The position numbers were made by a program, and so were the translations under genes. The notes under the pieces were generated by a model. It saw only the letters and a program-made list of their open reading frames with translations, did no database searches and had not been told where the DNA came from. From assembly GCF_001652915.1 (NCBI RefSeq), contig NZ_BBQI01000009.1:248001-312000 (forward strand): DNA of 64,000 nucleotides. Reading direction: 5' to 3'. This stretch comes from Cupriavidus sp. D384 (GTDB taxonomy: Bacteria; Pseudomonadota; Gammaproteobacteria; Burkholderiales; Burkholderiaceae). The stretch's first letter is position 1. The number at the start of each line of letters is the position of its first letter. Below, in pieces: positions 1 to 9,383 of this stretch.

Positions 1-771
1 GAGCCCGGACTGGAGCCGACGCGGCTGGCATGGAACCGCTCGCGCGTGGTGGCGCTCTTCGACGAAGAGACCGACCCCGCGCTGGTGGTGACCGCTGCCG
101 CGAACGCGCTCGATGTCGACCCCGTGCCGGCGTTCACGCTGCGTGCGGTGGAAGACCAGGACTGGGTACGCCTGACCCAGTCGCAATTCGAACCGATCCG
201 CGTGGGCGAAAAGATCTGGGTCGTGCCGTCGTGGCACGAGGCGCCGGAGCCCGACGCGGTCATCCTGGAACTCGATCCGGGCCTGGCCTTTGGCACGGGC
301 AGCCATCCGACCACGCGCCTGTGCATGCAATGGCTGGAGCAGCACGTGCAGGCCGGCGAGACGGTGCTCGACTACGGTTGCGGTTCGGGCATTCTGGCCA
401 TCGTGGCCAGGAAGCTCGGCGCGGGCGAGACGATCGGCATCGACATCGACCCGAACGCAGTCGAGGCATCGCGCTACAACGCCGAACGCAACCACGTGGA
501 AGCCAGCTTCGCGCTGCCGGAATCGGTATCCGAAGCCACCTACGACCTGGTGGTAGCCAACATTCTTTCGAATCCGCTCAAGCTGATGGCCGCGATGCTG
601 TCGGCGCGCGTGCGTCCGGGCGGCCGGCTGGTGCTGTCCGGCGTGCTGGAACGGCAGGCCGATGAAGTGGCCGCCGCCTACGCGCCGTGGCTCGCCATGT
701 CGGTCTGGCGCAGCGAGGAAGGCTGGGTCTGCCTGCACGGCACGCGCCCGTTGACTGCCAACCGTTCCTGA
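1..771 (+). CDS. prmA: Ribosomal protein L11 methyltransferase PrmA (5' end missing)
   Basis: PrmA trimethylates ribosomal protein L11 with S-adenosylmethionine in the cytoplasm. The frame is open from base 1, so the N-terminus lies outside the window. Visible parts are the N-terminal L11-recognition region, the linker with [10 protein letters not shown] (about residues 95-104 of the visible protein), the SAM-binding motif [12 protein letters not shown] and the catalytic-site motif NILSNPL. These are diagnostic of the family. An internal ATG at 46 exists, but the family domain continues upstream of it, so it is not the true start. The next gene begins 9 bases after the stop, suggesting co-transcription. 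Confidence 0.95.
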   Translation, partial: EPGLEPTRLAWNRSRVVALFDEETDPALVVTAAANALDVDPVPAFTLRAVEDQDWVRLTQSQFEPIRVGEKIWVVPSWHEAPEPDAVILELDPGLAFGTGSHPTTRLCMQWLEQHVQAGETVLDYGCGSGILAIVARKLGAGETIGIDIDPNAVEASRYNAERNHVEASFALPESVSEATYDLVVANILSNPLKLMAAMLSARVRPGGRLVLSGVLERQADEVAAAYAPWLAMSVWRSEEGWVCLHGTRPLTANRS

Positions 772-780
772 TTCGTCATC

Positions 781-2658
781 ATGGCCGCCGCCAAGCTCGT
801 CACGCGCTGCCCGGCCTGCCGCACCGCGTTCCGGCTCGTTGCGGATCAGTTGCGGCTGCGCCAGGGCCTGGTTCGCTGCGGACAATGCGACACCGTCTTC
901 GATGCGCGTGAACACCTGATCGAGGTGCCCGCCCCCGCTGCGGCTTCGGCCAAGGCATCCACAGCGGCTACGCCGACAGCACCGACAGCACCTGCCGTGA
1001 CGATGGCCGCCGCGCTGGCCCATGCCGAGCGGACGCAGGCAACGGCCCGCGCGCGCGAAGACGACGCTCCGTTCCAACCGGGCTTTGATCCGGGCTACGA
1101 AGTCCCCGCGCTTGATTCGCCGACGACGATGATGTCGGAGCCGTCACCCGATGAAGAGGCTGGCGCGAATCCCGATGCGGCGGAAGCGGTTGCCGATGCC
1201 GGCGCCGCCAGCCCTGAAATCTCGCCCGAAATCTCGCCCGAAGTCGAATCGGAACCCGAATCGGAACCGGCAGTCGGGCATGCCGTCGCGCCGGAAACCG
1301 CCGATGCTGCGGCCGTCGAGACAGAAGCGCCGCAAGCCGACGTGGAACCGGTGTCCGAAACATCCACACCCGCATCAGCCGATACAGCGCCGGAAGCGGA
1401 AACCCCACTGACCGAACCGCCGCTGCCATGGCCGACGCTCGATCACTCGGCCTTCGACGACGAGCCGGTGCTGGCGCCGCAGTCGCCAGCGCCAGACGCA
1501 TCGCACGCATCCCAGGCATCGCACTCCTCGCTGGACCCGGCCGCGGCATTCGCGCCGAAGAACCCGTCCGGCATGCCGCCCTACGGCGCGTACAGCGCCA
1601 GGGCCAGTTGGCCGCCGCTGCGCCCCGCCGACGCACCATCGACCCGGCCCATGGCCGAAGCCGGTGCCGCAACGCCCGACGCAACTGCGTCCGCAGATGC
1701 GAAAGCGTCGCCCGATACCGTGTCGGATGGCGCGCGCGCGAAAGAAACGACTGATTCGACTGATTCAACTGATAGCACTGACACATCGGAAGCATCCGAT
1801 GTGTCCCATGTGCCTGCCGACACATCGCCCGACACGTCCGCCGATGCCTTGCCGGCGCCCGAGCCGTTTCCGCAGGCCGACCCGGTGCCCAGCGCCAGCG
1901 GTTTCCTGCGTGCCGAAGATCCAGCCGACCCCGAGGCCGAAGCCTGGGCGGCGCAGGCCAAGGACGTCATCGAACACGACCTTGGCGTCACGTTGCGCGA
2001 TGGCACGCCCGACGCCGTGGCACGCGAGACCACCACGCGCCACTGGCTGAACCAGGGCTCGCCTGCCACGGCGGCCGGCACGGCAGCCAGCGGGCCGGTC
2101 TTCGCGCCCGACTTCCTGCGCCATACGCGCGATCGCGACCAGGCGCGCGCGCCCAGCGCAAAGGTGTCGATGCCGGGCAGCCGGCGCACCTGGATGCGCG
2201 CGGCAGCCGCCGTGCTTGGCCTCGGCATCCTGGTGCAGGGCATTTATCTGGCCCGCAGCCAGATTGCCGGCAGCATGCCGGTGCTGCGTCCGGTACTTGA
2301 GGCAGCCTGCGCACCGTTCGGCTGCGATGTGCCGCCGTGGCGCGATCTTGACGCCCTACGCATCGACAGCTCGCAACTGCAGAAGCAGGACGAGGCCAGC
2401 GACGTCTACCTGCTGGCGGTGACGCTGCGCAACCAGGGCCGCGCCACCACGGCGCTGCCGGCGATCGAGCTTGTCATGACCGATCTGCAGGACCAGTTGC
2501 TGCTGCGCCGCGTGCTGCTGCCAGCCGAATACCTGGAGCCCGTCCAGCGCGGCTTTGCCGCCACGGGCCTGCGCGCGGGCAGCGAACTGCCGGTTCGGGT
2601 ACGATTCCGAACGCAGCAGGCGGCTGCCAATTACCGCGTGCTGATCTTCTACCCCTGA
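781..2658 (+). CDS. Zinc-ribbon and DUF3426 domain membrane protein
   Basis: A 625-residue protein of unknown function. Residues 1-45 form an MJ0042-type zinc ribbon with C10, C13, C33 and C36. Residues about 50-450 are low-complexity, rich in Ala, Pro, Glu, Asp and Ser, and probably disordered, with runs such as [10 protein letters not shown] and repeated EISPE. One transmembrane helix follows ([18 protein letters not shown], about 478-495), then a C-terminal DUF3426 domain of about 130 residues ([11 protein letters not shown], ending RVLIFYP). This places the zinc ribbon in the cytoplasm and DUF3426 in the periplasm. The gene follows prmA by 9 bases, a common betaproteobacterial arrangement. 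The linker is unusually long. Confidence 0.88.
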   Translation: MAAAKLVTRCPACRTAFRLVADQLRLRQGLVRCGQCDTVFDAREHLIEVPAPAAASAKASTAATPTAPTAPAVTMAAALAHAERTQATARAREDDAPFQPGFDPGYEVPALDSPTTMMSEPSPDEEAGANPDAAEAVADAGAASPEISPEISPEVESEPESEPAVGHAVAPETADAAAVETEAPQADVEPVSETSTPASADTAPEAETPLTEPPLPWPTLDHSAFDDEPVLAPQSPAPDASHASQASHSSLDPAAAFAPKNPSGMPPYGAYSARASWPPLRPADAPSTRPMAEAGAATPDATASADAKASPDTVSDGARAKETTDSTDSTDSTDTSEASDVSHVPADTSPDTSADALPAPEPFPQADPVPSASGFLRAEDPADPEAEAWAAQAKDVIEHDLGVTLRDGTPDAVARETTTRHWLNQGSPATAAGTAASGPVFAPDFLRHTRDRDQARAPSAKVSMPGSRRTWMRAAAAVLGLGILVQGIYLARSQIAGSMPVLRPVLEAACAPFGCDVPPWRDLDALRIDSSQLQKQDEASDVYLLAVTLRNQGRATTALPAIELVMTDLQDQLLLRRVLLPAEYLEPVQRGFAATGLRAGSELPVRVRFRTQQAAANYRVLIFYP

Positions 2659-2734
2659 ATTCCAACGCCCCCCTCGCCACGCCGGCCGGCAATGTACCGG
2701 GCCGGCGGGCTGTACTTTTCTGACAGGAGCAACC

Positions 2735-3235
2735 ATGAGCAATGTGACCCTTGGCGGCAACGCCATCGAAGTTGGCGGCAAGTTTCCCCATGCTGGCGAC
2801 AAGGCCCCGGCCTTCTCGCTGGTCGGCAAGGACCTGAAGGACGTGACGCTGGCTGACTTCGCAGGCAAGCGCAAGGTGCTGAACATCGTTCCGAGCCTGG
2901 ACACGCCCGTCTGCCAGGCATCGGCCCGCAAGTTCAACGAGGCCGCCAGCAGCCTGGCAAACACCGTGGTGCTGACCATCTCGGCCGACCTGCCGTTCGC
3001 CATGGGCCGCTTCTGCACGGCCGAAGGCCTGGCCAACGTGGTGACGCTGTCGACGATGCGCGGCGCCGACTTCAAGAACGCCTACGGCGTGGACATCAAG
3101 AGCGGCCCGCTGGCCGGCGTTTGCGCGCGTGCCGTGGTGGTCGTCGACGAGAACGACGCCGTCACGTACAGCGAACTGGTGCCTGAAATCAAGCAGGAGC
3201 CAAACTACGACGCTGCTCTGGCTGCACTGAAATAA
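2735..3235 (+). CDS. tpx: Thiol peroxidase (atypical 2-Cys peroxiredoxin)
   Basis: Tpx reduces hydrogen peroxide and alkyl hydroperoxides using thioredoxin. The length of 166 residues is typical for the family. The peroxidatic cysteine is C60 in SLDTPVCQ and the resolving cysteine is C94 in GRFCTAEG, the spacing expected for Tpx. A good ribosome binding site (GGAGCAACC) precedes the ATG. It sits alone between the DUF3426 gene and a kinase gene on the same strand. Confidence 0.96.
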   Translation: MSNVTLGGNAIEVGGKFPHAGDKAPAFSLVGKDLKDVTLADFAGKRKVLNIVPSLDTPVCQASARKFNEAASSLANTVVLTISADLPFAMGRFCTAEGLANVVTLSTMRGADFKNAYGVDIKSGPLAGVCARAVVVVDENDAVTYSELVPEIKQEPNYDAALAALK

Positions 3236-3340
3236 TCTGTGCGGTAGAACACAGTTGCACAAGCACTTCCGCCCGTCATGCACGGGCGGAATTATTTAAC
3301 GTATCTGTTGCGGCCCGTCGCCGGGCCATTTGGAGAAGAG

Positions 3341-4288
3341 ATGTCCAGCCTGATCTGCGGTTCCGTCGCCTACGACACCATCATGACGTTCGACGGCCGG
3401 TTCCGTGAACACATTCTTCCGGACCAGATCCACATGCTGAACGTTTCGTTCCTGGTTCCCGGCATGCGGCGCGAGTTCGGCGGTTGCGCCGGCAACATCG
3501 CATATACGCTGAAGATGCTCGGCGGCGATCCGTTCGTGATGGCCACCGTGGGCCAGGACGCTGGCCCGTACCTGCAGTACCTGCGCGATCTGGGCATTGC
3601 CACCGACCACATCCGCACGCTGCCCGACACGTTCACGGCGCAGGCAATGATCACCACCGACCTGGACAACAACCAGATCACCGCATTCCACCCGGGCGCC
3701 ATGGGCCAGTCGCAGATCAACAGCGTGCAGGACGCGCTTGGTGCCGGCAAGCGCCCGGCACTGGGCATCGTGGCGCCGGACAGCCGCGAAGGCATGCTGC
3801 ACCATGCACAGCAGTTCGCCGAGGCGGGCATTCCGTTCATCTTCGATCTGGGCCAGGCCATGCCGCTGTTCAACGGCGAGGACCTGCGGGCGTTCATTGA
3901 ACTCGCCAGTTACGTGACGGTCAATGACTACGAAGCACAGGTCATGCTGTCGCGCACCGCCTGGACCAGCGCGGAAGTGGCCGCCAAGGTTCGCGCGTTC
4001 ATCGTGACGCACGGCGAACGTGGCGCCAGCGTCTTTGCCGATGGCCAGCAGTACGCCATCCCGGCCGTGCAGGCCGAGCGCGTGGTGGACCCCACCGGCT
4101 GTGGCGACGCCTTCCGTGGCGGCCTCCTTTACGGCATCGAGCAGGGCATGGACTGGGAAACCACCGGCCGCCTCGCATCGCTGATGGGTGCGCTCAAGAT
4201 TGCCCAGCAGGGCCCCCAGAATCACTGGATTTCGCGTGAGGAAATCGGCAGCCGCTTTGCGGCGGCGTTCGGTTACCAATACGCCTAA
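3341..4288 (+). CDS. PfkB-family carbohydrate/adenosine kinase
   Basis: A 315-residue ribokinase/PfkB-family kinase that transfers phosphate from ATP to a sugar or nucleoside hydroxyl. The N-terminal GSVAYDTIMTF and GGCAGNIAYTLKMLGG (substrate-binding region) and the C-terminal DPTGCGDAFRGGLLYG, with the catalytic Asp and anion hole, are clear. In Cupriavidus and Ralstonia relatives this protein is usually annotated adenosine kinase; that is family knowledge, and the substrate is not proven here. An in-frame ATG at 3278 exists, but the ATG at 3341 follows TGGAGAAGAG, a good ribosome binding site, and starts exactly at the domain. Confidence 0.9.
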   Translation: MSSLICGSVAYDTIMTFDGRFREHILPDQIHMLNVSFLVPGMRREFGGCAGNIAYTLKMLGGDPFVMATVGQDAGPYLQYLRDLGIATDHIRTLPDTFTAQAMITTDLDNNQITAFHPGAMGQSQINSVQDALGAGKRPALGIVAPDSREGMLHHAQQFAEAGIPFIFDLGQAMPLFNGEDLRAFIELASYVTVNDYEAQVMLSRTAWTSAEVAAKVRAFIVTHGERGASVFADGQQYAIPAVQAERVVDPTGCGDAFRGGLLYGIEQGMDWETTGRLASLMGALKIAQQGPQNHWISREEIGSRFAAAFGYQYA

Positions 4289-4353
4289 GATGAAACGGTG
4301 AACCGCGCACACCGGACGACGATGAAGGGCGCGGCATTCAGACGGGAGTTGCG

Positions 4354-4821
4354 ATGAATCAGATCCTTCGAATCGGCGGTTTCGTGGTGCTGGCCACCGC
4401 GGCCCTGGTCAGCGGCTGTGCCAACTACTCCAATTCCGGCAGCGTCTATTCACCGGGCCAGGCGCAGCGCGAGCAGACGGTGCGCTATGGCGTGGTCCAG
4501 GGTGTGCGCGAAGTCATGATTCAGGGCGGCTCCACGGGTGCCGGCACGCTGGCCGGCGGCGCCATCGGCGGTGTCGCGGCGGGCAGCACCATCGGCAGCG
4601 GCGGAGGTTCGGTGGCAGCGGGCCTGCTGGGCGCCGTGCTTGGGGGCATTGCCGGCAGCGCGGCGGAGAACCGCATCACGCAGCGCCGCGGCCTGGAGAT
4701 CACGGTGCAGCTCGAAGACGGCGACATGCGCGCCATCACGCAGGAAGCCGACGAGGTGTTCCGTCCCGGCGACCGCGTGCGCCTGCTGTCTTCCGGTGGC
4801 GTGACACGCGTCTCGCACTGA
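4354..4821 (+). CDS. Glycine-zipper outer-membrane lipoprotein (SlyB/Pcp-like)
   Basis: A 155-residue lipoprotein. The signal peptide ends in a lipobox, ALVSGC, with Cys about residue 22. A Gly/Ala-rich two-helix glycine zipper follows at about 63-107 (GGAIGGVAAGSTIGSGGG, then GLLGAVLGGIAGSAAEN), then a small basic C-terminal domain. This matches the glycine zipper 2TM/SlyB family, which supports envelope integrity. The exact role is unknown. A strong terminator follows the stop. Confidence 0.88.
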   Translation: MNQILRIGGFVVLATAALVSGCANYSNSGSVYSPGQAQREQTVRYGVVQGVREVMIQGGSTGAGTLAGGAIGGVAAGSTIGSGGGSVAAGLLGAVLGGIAGSAAENRITQRRGLEITVQLEDGDMRAITQEADEVFRPGDRVRLLSSGGVTRVSH

Positions 4822-4846
4822 AAACATTACACGCCTGTCAGAAAGA

Positions 4847-4879
4847 AACGCCGCGTGCCCTTGGGCCGCGGCGTTTTTC
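4847..4879 (+). terminator. Rho-independent terminator of the glycine-zipper lipoprotein gene
   Basis: A perfect 9-bp stem (AACGCCGCG at 4847-4855 with CGCGGCGTT at 4867-4875) is followed by TTTTT. It lies 25 bases after the stop codon and faces the convergent histone-like gene. Confidence 0.85.
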
Positions 4880-4901
4880 ATTTGGCGTGGCTCAAGGGCC
4901 A

Positions 4902-4940
4902 ATAAAAAACCCGCCGGGCACGGATGCCATCGGCGGGTTG
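4902..4940 (-). terminator. Terminator of the histone-like gene (minus strand)
   Basis: The stem AACCCGCCG (4908-4916) / CGGCGGGTT (4931-4939) is followed on the minus strand by a run of T (AAAAAA at 4904-4909 on the plus strand). It is the distal member of three consecutive hairpins between the histone-like stop and this point. Confidence 0.8.
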
Positions 4941-4983
4941 GCAAGACTCGCTGTCTTGCGGACCGGATACGGCGTATCCGGTC
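4941..4983 (-). other. Two further perfect hairpins in the histone-like 3' UTR
   Basis: GCAAGAC (4941-4947) pairs with GTCTTGC (4953-4959) across a 5-base loop. GACCGGATAC (4961-4970) pairs with GTATCCGGTC (4974-4983) across a 3-base loop. Neither has its own T tract. Together with the terminator they stack three stems in about 80 bases of the 3' untranslated region, which may stabilise the mRNA or block exonucleases. Confidence 0.65.
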
Positions 4984-5048
4984 AGTGTGGCACGCCATGC
5001 GTGCCCAGGCGCTTCCCGGTAGTGATCGCTCGCACGAAGGCGAGGCAA

Positions 5049-5711
5049 TTACGGACGGTTGCCCGTCGGGAACGGCCAGGCCGCTGCCGGGTTCAGCGCG
5101 GTCTTGGCGGGTGCAGCAGCAGCCGGTGCAACGGCAGGAGCAGCGGCAGGCTTGGCAGCCTTCTTGCCAGCCGGCTTCTTGGCGGCAGCCTTCTTCGCAG
5201 CAGGCTTGGCAGCAGCCTTCTTCGCAGCAGGCTTGGCGGCGGCCTTCTTGGCAGCAGGCTTGGCAGCGGCCTTCTTGGCAGCAGGCTTGGCGGCAGCCTT
5301 CTTCGCAGCCGGCTTCTTGGCAGCAGCCTTCTTGGCCGGTGCGGCCTTCTTGGCAGCAACCTTCTTCACTGCGGCCTTCTTGGCCGGTGCTGCCTTCTTG
5401 GCGGCGACCTTCTTGGTTGCAACCTTCTTGGCGGCAACCTTCTTCACTGCAGCCTTCTTGGCCGGTGCTGCCTTCTTGGCGGCGACCTTCTTGGTTGCGA
5501 CCTTCTTGGCGGCAACCTTCTTCACTGCGGCCTTCTTGGCAGCCGGAGCAGCCTTCTTGGCAGCAACCTTCTTCGTCGCAACCTTCTTCACAGCAGCCTT
5601 CTTGGCAGCCGGAGCAGCCTTCTTGGCGGCGACCTTCTTCACAGCGGCCTTCTTGGCGGCCGGCTTGGCAGCCTTCTTGGCGGCCGGCTTTTTCTTTGCA
5701 GCAGTTGCCAT
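5049..5711 (-). CDS. Histone H1-like DNA-binding protein (Ala/Lys/Pro-rich)
   Basis: A 220-residue protein made almost wholly of Ala, Lys, Val and Pro, with repeated (A)AKKAA, VKKVAAKK and AKKAAP units like eukaryotic H1 tails and bacterial HctB/AlgP-type proteins. It is expected to bind DNA non-specifically through lysines and condense the nucleoid. The start at 5711 was preferred over 5726 because AAGGAG lies 6 bases upstream. The C-terminal 35 residues (PAAAPAVAPAAAAPAKTALNPAAAWPFP) lack lysine clusters. Internal 78-bp repeats make length variation by slippage likely. Opposite-strand frames are long only because of the repeat. Confidence 0.9.
   Translation of the reverse strand: MATAAKKKPAAKKAAKPAAKKAAVKKVAAKKAAPAAKKAAVKKVATKKVAAKKAAPAAKKAAVKKVAAKKVATKKVAAKKAAPAKKAAVKKVAAKKVATKKVAAKKAAPAKKAAVKKVAAKKAAPAKKAAAKKPAAKKAAAKPAAKKAAAKPAAKKAAAKPAAKKAAAKPAAKKAAAKKPAGKKAAKPAAAPAVAPAAAAPAKTALNPAAAWPFPTGNRP
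5361..5516 (-). repeat. Two tandem 78-bp copies inside the histone-like gene
   Basis: The motif CTTCTTCACT recurs at 5361, 5439 and 5517, exactly 78 bases apart, and the sequence between is nearly identical with only a few silent changes. Each unit encodes 26 residues of the AKK/VKK pattern. A shorter, degenerate periodicity continues on both sides. Confidence 0.85.
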
Positions 5712-7652
5712 GGATAACTCCTTCACTAGCGTGAAATATCGAATGACCTAAATGGACGACCCGACCGATCCGAGGCGCATGGATACATGCCCCAATCGAG
5801 CGAGCGATTCATCGGCGCACGACAGCTTGAACCGCACGCTAATGAATTCGGTAGCAGGGATACCGCCGCGACCCGTGTCGCGCAGCGCGGTGTCTTCACG
5901 GCAGCGCGAAATCCGCGCGCTGGCTGCAAAGCCAGCGTACAGGCGGATTTCCGGGGCATGCCGTGCCCTGGAATATTCGATTGGCCCGCGCCGCCCATCG
6001 TGACGGCGCGCTGCCTGAATAGAGGAGATATCGGTCAGCAAGCCTGCAGCACGGGCTTGGCCTCGCGCACTGCAGACATCAATTCCACGGGGGTAGCTTG
6101 CCCATCCCGTCACTGGGCTACAGGAGACTGCACGCGTTGTAAGAAGCCTGATCGGCCCGGTCTGCGTCAAAGTTCTGGTGCTCCTCGGCTACCCGCATTC
6201 ACTGCGACGAAGCATCGCGTCATCGTTGCTTCTTGCTTGCCTTCTTGCAACGCTCGCTTCGTCAAACACATCGATGCAATGAAGTGAGACTCTTGTCAAG
6301 GCGAATCATAATTCGTTTGTTCGATGATGTTAAGAAAAAAGTGCAAAAAAACTTGCGCGCAAGAACGAATCGATCTAATTCACGCGAGCACTGCGATCAC
6401 GACACCATCGATACGCTCTCTCATCATGACGCGCGCACACCAAACGAAGTTCCGTCACGCGTGTGTTTCGATGGTCGGAGACCACCTCGCGACGGCGCTG
6501 TGCAACGCGTGCCAGCACCCTGCGTGCGCGTCCTCCAACGGCATGCTTGCCGTGCCCGTCCACGACGTCATCGCACCGCTTCGCATTGCCTGACACTGAC
6601 TGGAAACCCGCATGAATAGTGGCTTTCCGACGCACACGCACGCACACGAAGACGCATCCGACAGCCGCATCGCGCAGCGTAAGCACGGACGTCGGCGATC
6701 ACACTTCGGTGCGATTGCTCGACGCACGCGGCCACTGCGACAGACTGATCGCGCGACGATCGCGTCAACGCTTCGGCCGGTCTCGCGTGCGTCGATCCGA
6801 CAGTTGCGCGAGCACGACGAAAGAGTGATGCGCCTACGCAACGGTTTCTCTGTTCGACGTGCATCGACACCTGCGTTTTGATGTCAGTCGCACGATCGAT
6901 GATGTGTCGGCGCACGTACGAACCGGTGGTCGCGACACCGCGCTCGTCCAACATCGCGTCGTGTCGCTGGTCGAACGATCGCCGCGCGGCACCACCACCG
7001 CGATGCTCGTCGCGCCAGCCGTCGATCCAACCTGGCATCGTCCTCCCATCGGCCATCGCATCGCGCGACGGATCGGTCGGCAGATCGATCATCGGCGTCT
7101 GGCGCGCCTCGCTCGTCGCAGCCAATCCGCTGCCAGGTCAACGATTGCCGGGCACGAACATTGGGGCGCTGTGCCACACGCGTATGCGGGTTCCTACCGA
7201 TGCCGTCGCCACGGCTTCGCCGCAACGCCACCGGAGTCGGTGACGTGCCGGTGTGGCGCGGTTGCGCCATCGCACACGCCGCTAGAGGAATGTCTCGGGT
7301 ACGCTTCCCGCGCGGTGCTTGTTGCAGGACAAAATCCAGGCCAGCCGCCGCCCGGCGGGCGATTGCAGGTGGTGGTGCGGTACGCTCTGGTGCGTACGCA
7401 AACGGATGCGGGAGATTGCAGCGAACGACGGGCGCCAGTAGATTGGCGTCGCGCGATGCCGATGCCGGCCAGCAGGAACGCGGTTCATTGCGAACCGCTG
7501 CAATCCTCCTGGCCCGGTGCCGACATCCTGCACGTCGTGTATGACTTGCGTGTCAGACCTGCAGGCTGGCTGCATGCAACCTTGCCGACCGGAAAAAAAA
7601 CCGCGCCGCGATCTGGTGAATCCGCCATCGCGACATTGAACTGGAGATCTTC
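5712..7652. other. About 1.9-kb tract with no convincing gene
   Basis: No frame in this tract resembles a protein. The longest open frames (6859-7662 plus; 6568-7125 minus) are Arg/His/Ser-rich shadows without domain or ribosome binding site. Composition differs from the flanks: many GATCG, CGATCG and CGCACG words, few codon-like GCC/GGC triplets, and an AT-richer patch at about 6290-6370 holding the palindrome CGAATCATAATTCG (6301-6314) and CTTGCGCGCAAG (about 6353-6364). It contains the 5' region of the histone-like gene at its left end and the upstream region of the DUF2147 gene at its right end. It could hold a long non-coding RNA, decayed genes or a nucleoid-protein binding region. Confidence 0.6.
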
Positions 7653-8126
7653 ATGCGCATGACCGACCCCCGCGCCCTGCTTCGCCACACCGCCCGTGCC
7701 GCCGCGTTCGCCGCCGCACTCACCGCCAGCACCTTCGCGATGGCACAAGCCACGCCGGCAGGCACATGGAACACGATCGATGACACCACCGGCAAGCCGC
7801 GCGGCGTGATCGAGATTGCCGAGAAGGACGGCGTGTACAGCGGCAAGCTCGTGAAGAGCCTGGTGCCGACCGAAGGCCCGCCCAAGGTCTGCGACAAATG
7901 TACCGACGCGCGCAAGGACCAGCCCATCATCGGCATGACCCTGCTCACCGGCCTGCGCAAGACCGGCGACAACGAATGGACCGGCGGCGAGATCCTGGAC
8001 CCCGAAACCGGCAAGCTCTACAAGTGCAAGATGTCGATGGCCGACGACGGCAAGAAGCTCAATGTGCGCGGCTTCATCGGCATCAGCCTGATCGGCCGGA
8101 CACAGACCTGGGTGCGCCAGCAGTGA
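7653..8126 (+). CDS. Secreted DUF2147 domain protein
   Basis: A 157-residue protein with a signal peptide ending near AFAAALTASTFAMA|QA (about residue 31), so it is exported. The mature part (GTWNTIDDTTGKPRGVIEI, then LKKTGDNEW-like and GEILDPETGKLYKCK) is the DUF2147 beta-barrel-like domain common in proteobacteria. CDKCTD gives two cysteines in the mature domain. The function is unknown. The ribosome binding site GGAGA lies 6-10 bases before the ATG. It is the first real gene after the gene-free tract. Confidence 0.88.
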   Translation: MRMTDPRALLRHTARAAAFAAALTASTFAMAQATPAGTWNTIDDTTGKPRGVIEIAEKDGVYSGKLVKSLVPTEGPPKVCDKCTDARKDQPIIGMTLLTGLRKTGDNEWTGGEILDPETGKLYKCKMSMADDGKKLNVRGFIGISLIGRTQTWVRQQ

Positions 8127-8147
8127 CGTTCTGATGCCACCAGGGGC

Positions 8148-8177
8148 GGCCTCTCTCCCGCACATGGGAGAGAGGCC
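8148..8177. repeat. Perfect 12-bp hairpin of CTCTCCC type
   Basis: GGCCTCTCTCCC (8148-8159) pairs with GGGAGAGAGGCC (8166-8177) around GCACAT. It lies just after the DUF2147 gene. A related hairpin with the same CTCTCCCGCA core lies between nrdA and nrdB at about 21295-21321, so these may be copies of an interspersed palindromic element. No T tract follows. Confidence 0.65.
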
Positions 8178-8297
8178 CCGCAGGCCAGGCAAGAAAGGCA
8201 GCAAGAAAGACGCCACCCGCCCATTCAGCAAACTGACAGCTTCCTTCGGTAAGATCGATCCTCCGATCCTCTTTACAACAACTACCGGAGACGAAAC

Positions 8298-9269
8298 ATG
8301 CATTTCTTCCCTCGCGCCCGTACGCTGGCGCTGGCACTCGCCGCCACCTCGCTGATCGCCACCACGGCACACGCTGCCGATGCGTGGCCCAACCACGTCA
8401 TCAAGTTCGTCGTGCCGTTCACGGCCGGTGGCGCCAACGACCTCGTGGCACGTGCCGGTGCCGAGGCCGTCAGCAAGCGGATTGGCCAGCCCGTGGTGAT
8501 CGAGAACCGTCCGGGTGCGGGCGGCATCGTAGGCGCCGACTACGTGGCCAAGAGCAAGCCCGATGGCTACACGTTCCTGGTGGGTGCCGTGGGCACGGTC
8601 ACCAACAGCCTGATCCGCACGAAGATGCCCTACCAGCCCGACGACCTGGTGCCCGTGGGCCTGATCGCCGTCAGCCCGTCGGTGATCGTGGCATCGCCGT
8701 CGCTGCCGGTGAACAACGTGAAGGAACTGGTCGAGTATTCGAAGAAACAGGGTGGCGTACCGTTTGCCACCGCCGGCAGCGGCAGCACGCCGCATTTCGT
8801 CGAAGAAATGCTTAAGGAAAAAGGCGCGCAGCTGACCGTGGTGCCGTACAAGAGCGGATCGGAGAGCATCACCGCCGTGATCGGCAACCAGGTGGCCGCC
8901 ACGTCCGAAGCATCGATCGTGGTACTGCCGCAGATCAAGGCCGGCAAGCTCAAGGCGCTGGGCGCGACGTGGGACAAGCATATGCCCGCGGCACCGAACA
9001 TCCCCACCACGGCCGAGCAGGGCCTGCCTGAAGTGCGCATCGGCCATTGGGCCGGCATCTTCGCGCCGAAGGGCACCGACCCCGCGATCATCAAGAAGCT
9101 CAACGCCGAGCTGACGGCCGGCATGCAGAACCCCGAGATTCGCGAACGCCTGATCCAGAACGGTATCGAGCCGGCCGGTGGTTCGGTGGAGAGCTTCGTG
9201 GCCTTCATCAAGTCGGAACGCGAACGTCTTGGCCGTATCGCCAAGAACGCCAACATGACGGCCGATTAA
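8298..9269 (+). CDS. Bug-family tripartite tricarboxylate transporter substrate-binding protein
   Basis: A 323-residue periplasmic binding protein of the Bug/TctC family. The signal peptide ends at TAHA|AD (about residue 26). The mature start WPNHVIKFVVPFTAGGAND, then VVIENRPGAGGIVGADYVAKSKPDGYT and PYKSGSESITAVIGNQV are family hallmarks for carboxylate ligand binding. The ligand cannot be told from sequence. No TctA/TctB membrane genes are nearby, so it is an orphan, as most Bug proteins are in this group. A good GGAGA site precedes the ATG. Confidence 0.93.
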   Translation: MHFFPRARTLALALAATSLIATTAHAADAWPNHVIKFVVPFTAGGANDLVARAGAEAVSKRIGQPVVIENRPGAGGIVGADYVAKSKPDGYTFLVGAVGTVTNSLIRTKMPYQPDDLVPVGLIAVSPSVIVASPSLPVNNVKELVEYSKKQGGVPFATAGSGSTPHFVEEMLKEKGAQLTVVPYKSGSESITAVIGNQVAATSEASIVVLPQIKAGKLKALGATWDKHMPAAPNIPTTAEQGLPEVRIGHWAGIFAPKGTDPAIIKKLNAELTAGMQNPEIRERLIQNGIEPAGGSVESFVAFIKSERERLGRIAKNANMTAD

Positions 9270-9383
9270 TCGGCCGGGGCCAGCCGCGCGGGTGGCCCGG
9301 GCTTCAGGTCCGGCCCACGGCTCCGCCAGCGCACCGTCCAAAACTTTTTTGGATGAGATCACCCGCCCGGATGGTCAAATGTC

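Noticed and set aside
5361..5516. Possible CRISPR array
   Set aside because: Repeats are direct, spacer-less and coding; there are no cas genes in the window.
5059..5751. Plus-strand Ala/Phe-rich frame opposite the histone-like gene
   Set aside because: Mirror of the AAK repeat; the minus strand has the ribosome binding site and start.
6859..7662. A 267-codon plus-strand frame in the gene-free tract
   Set aside because: Arg/His/Ser-rich, no family likeness, no ribosome binding site, runs into the real DUF2147 start.
7485..9362. A 625-codon minus-strand frame
   Set aside because: Antisense to the DUF2147 and first Bug genes; no recognisable motif.
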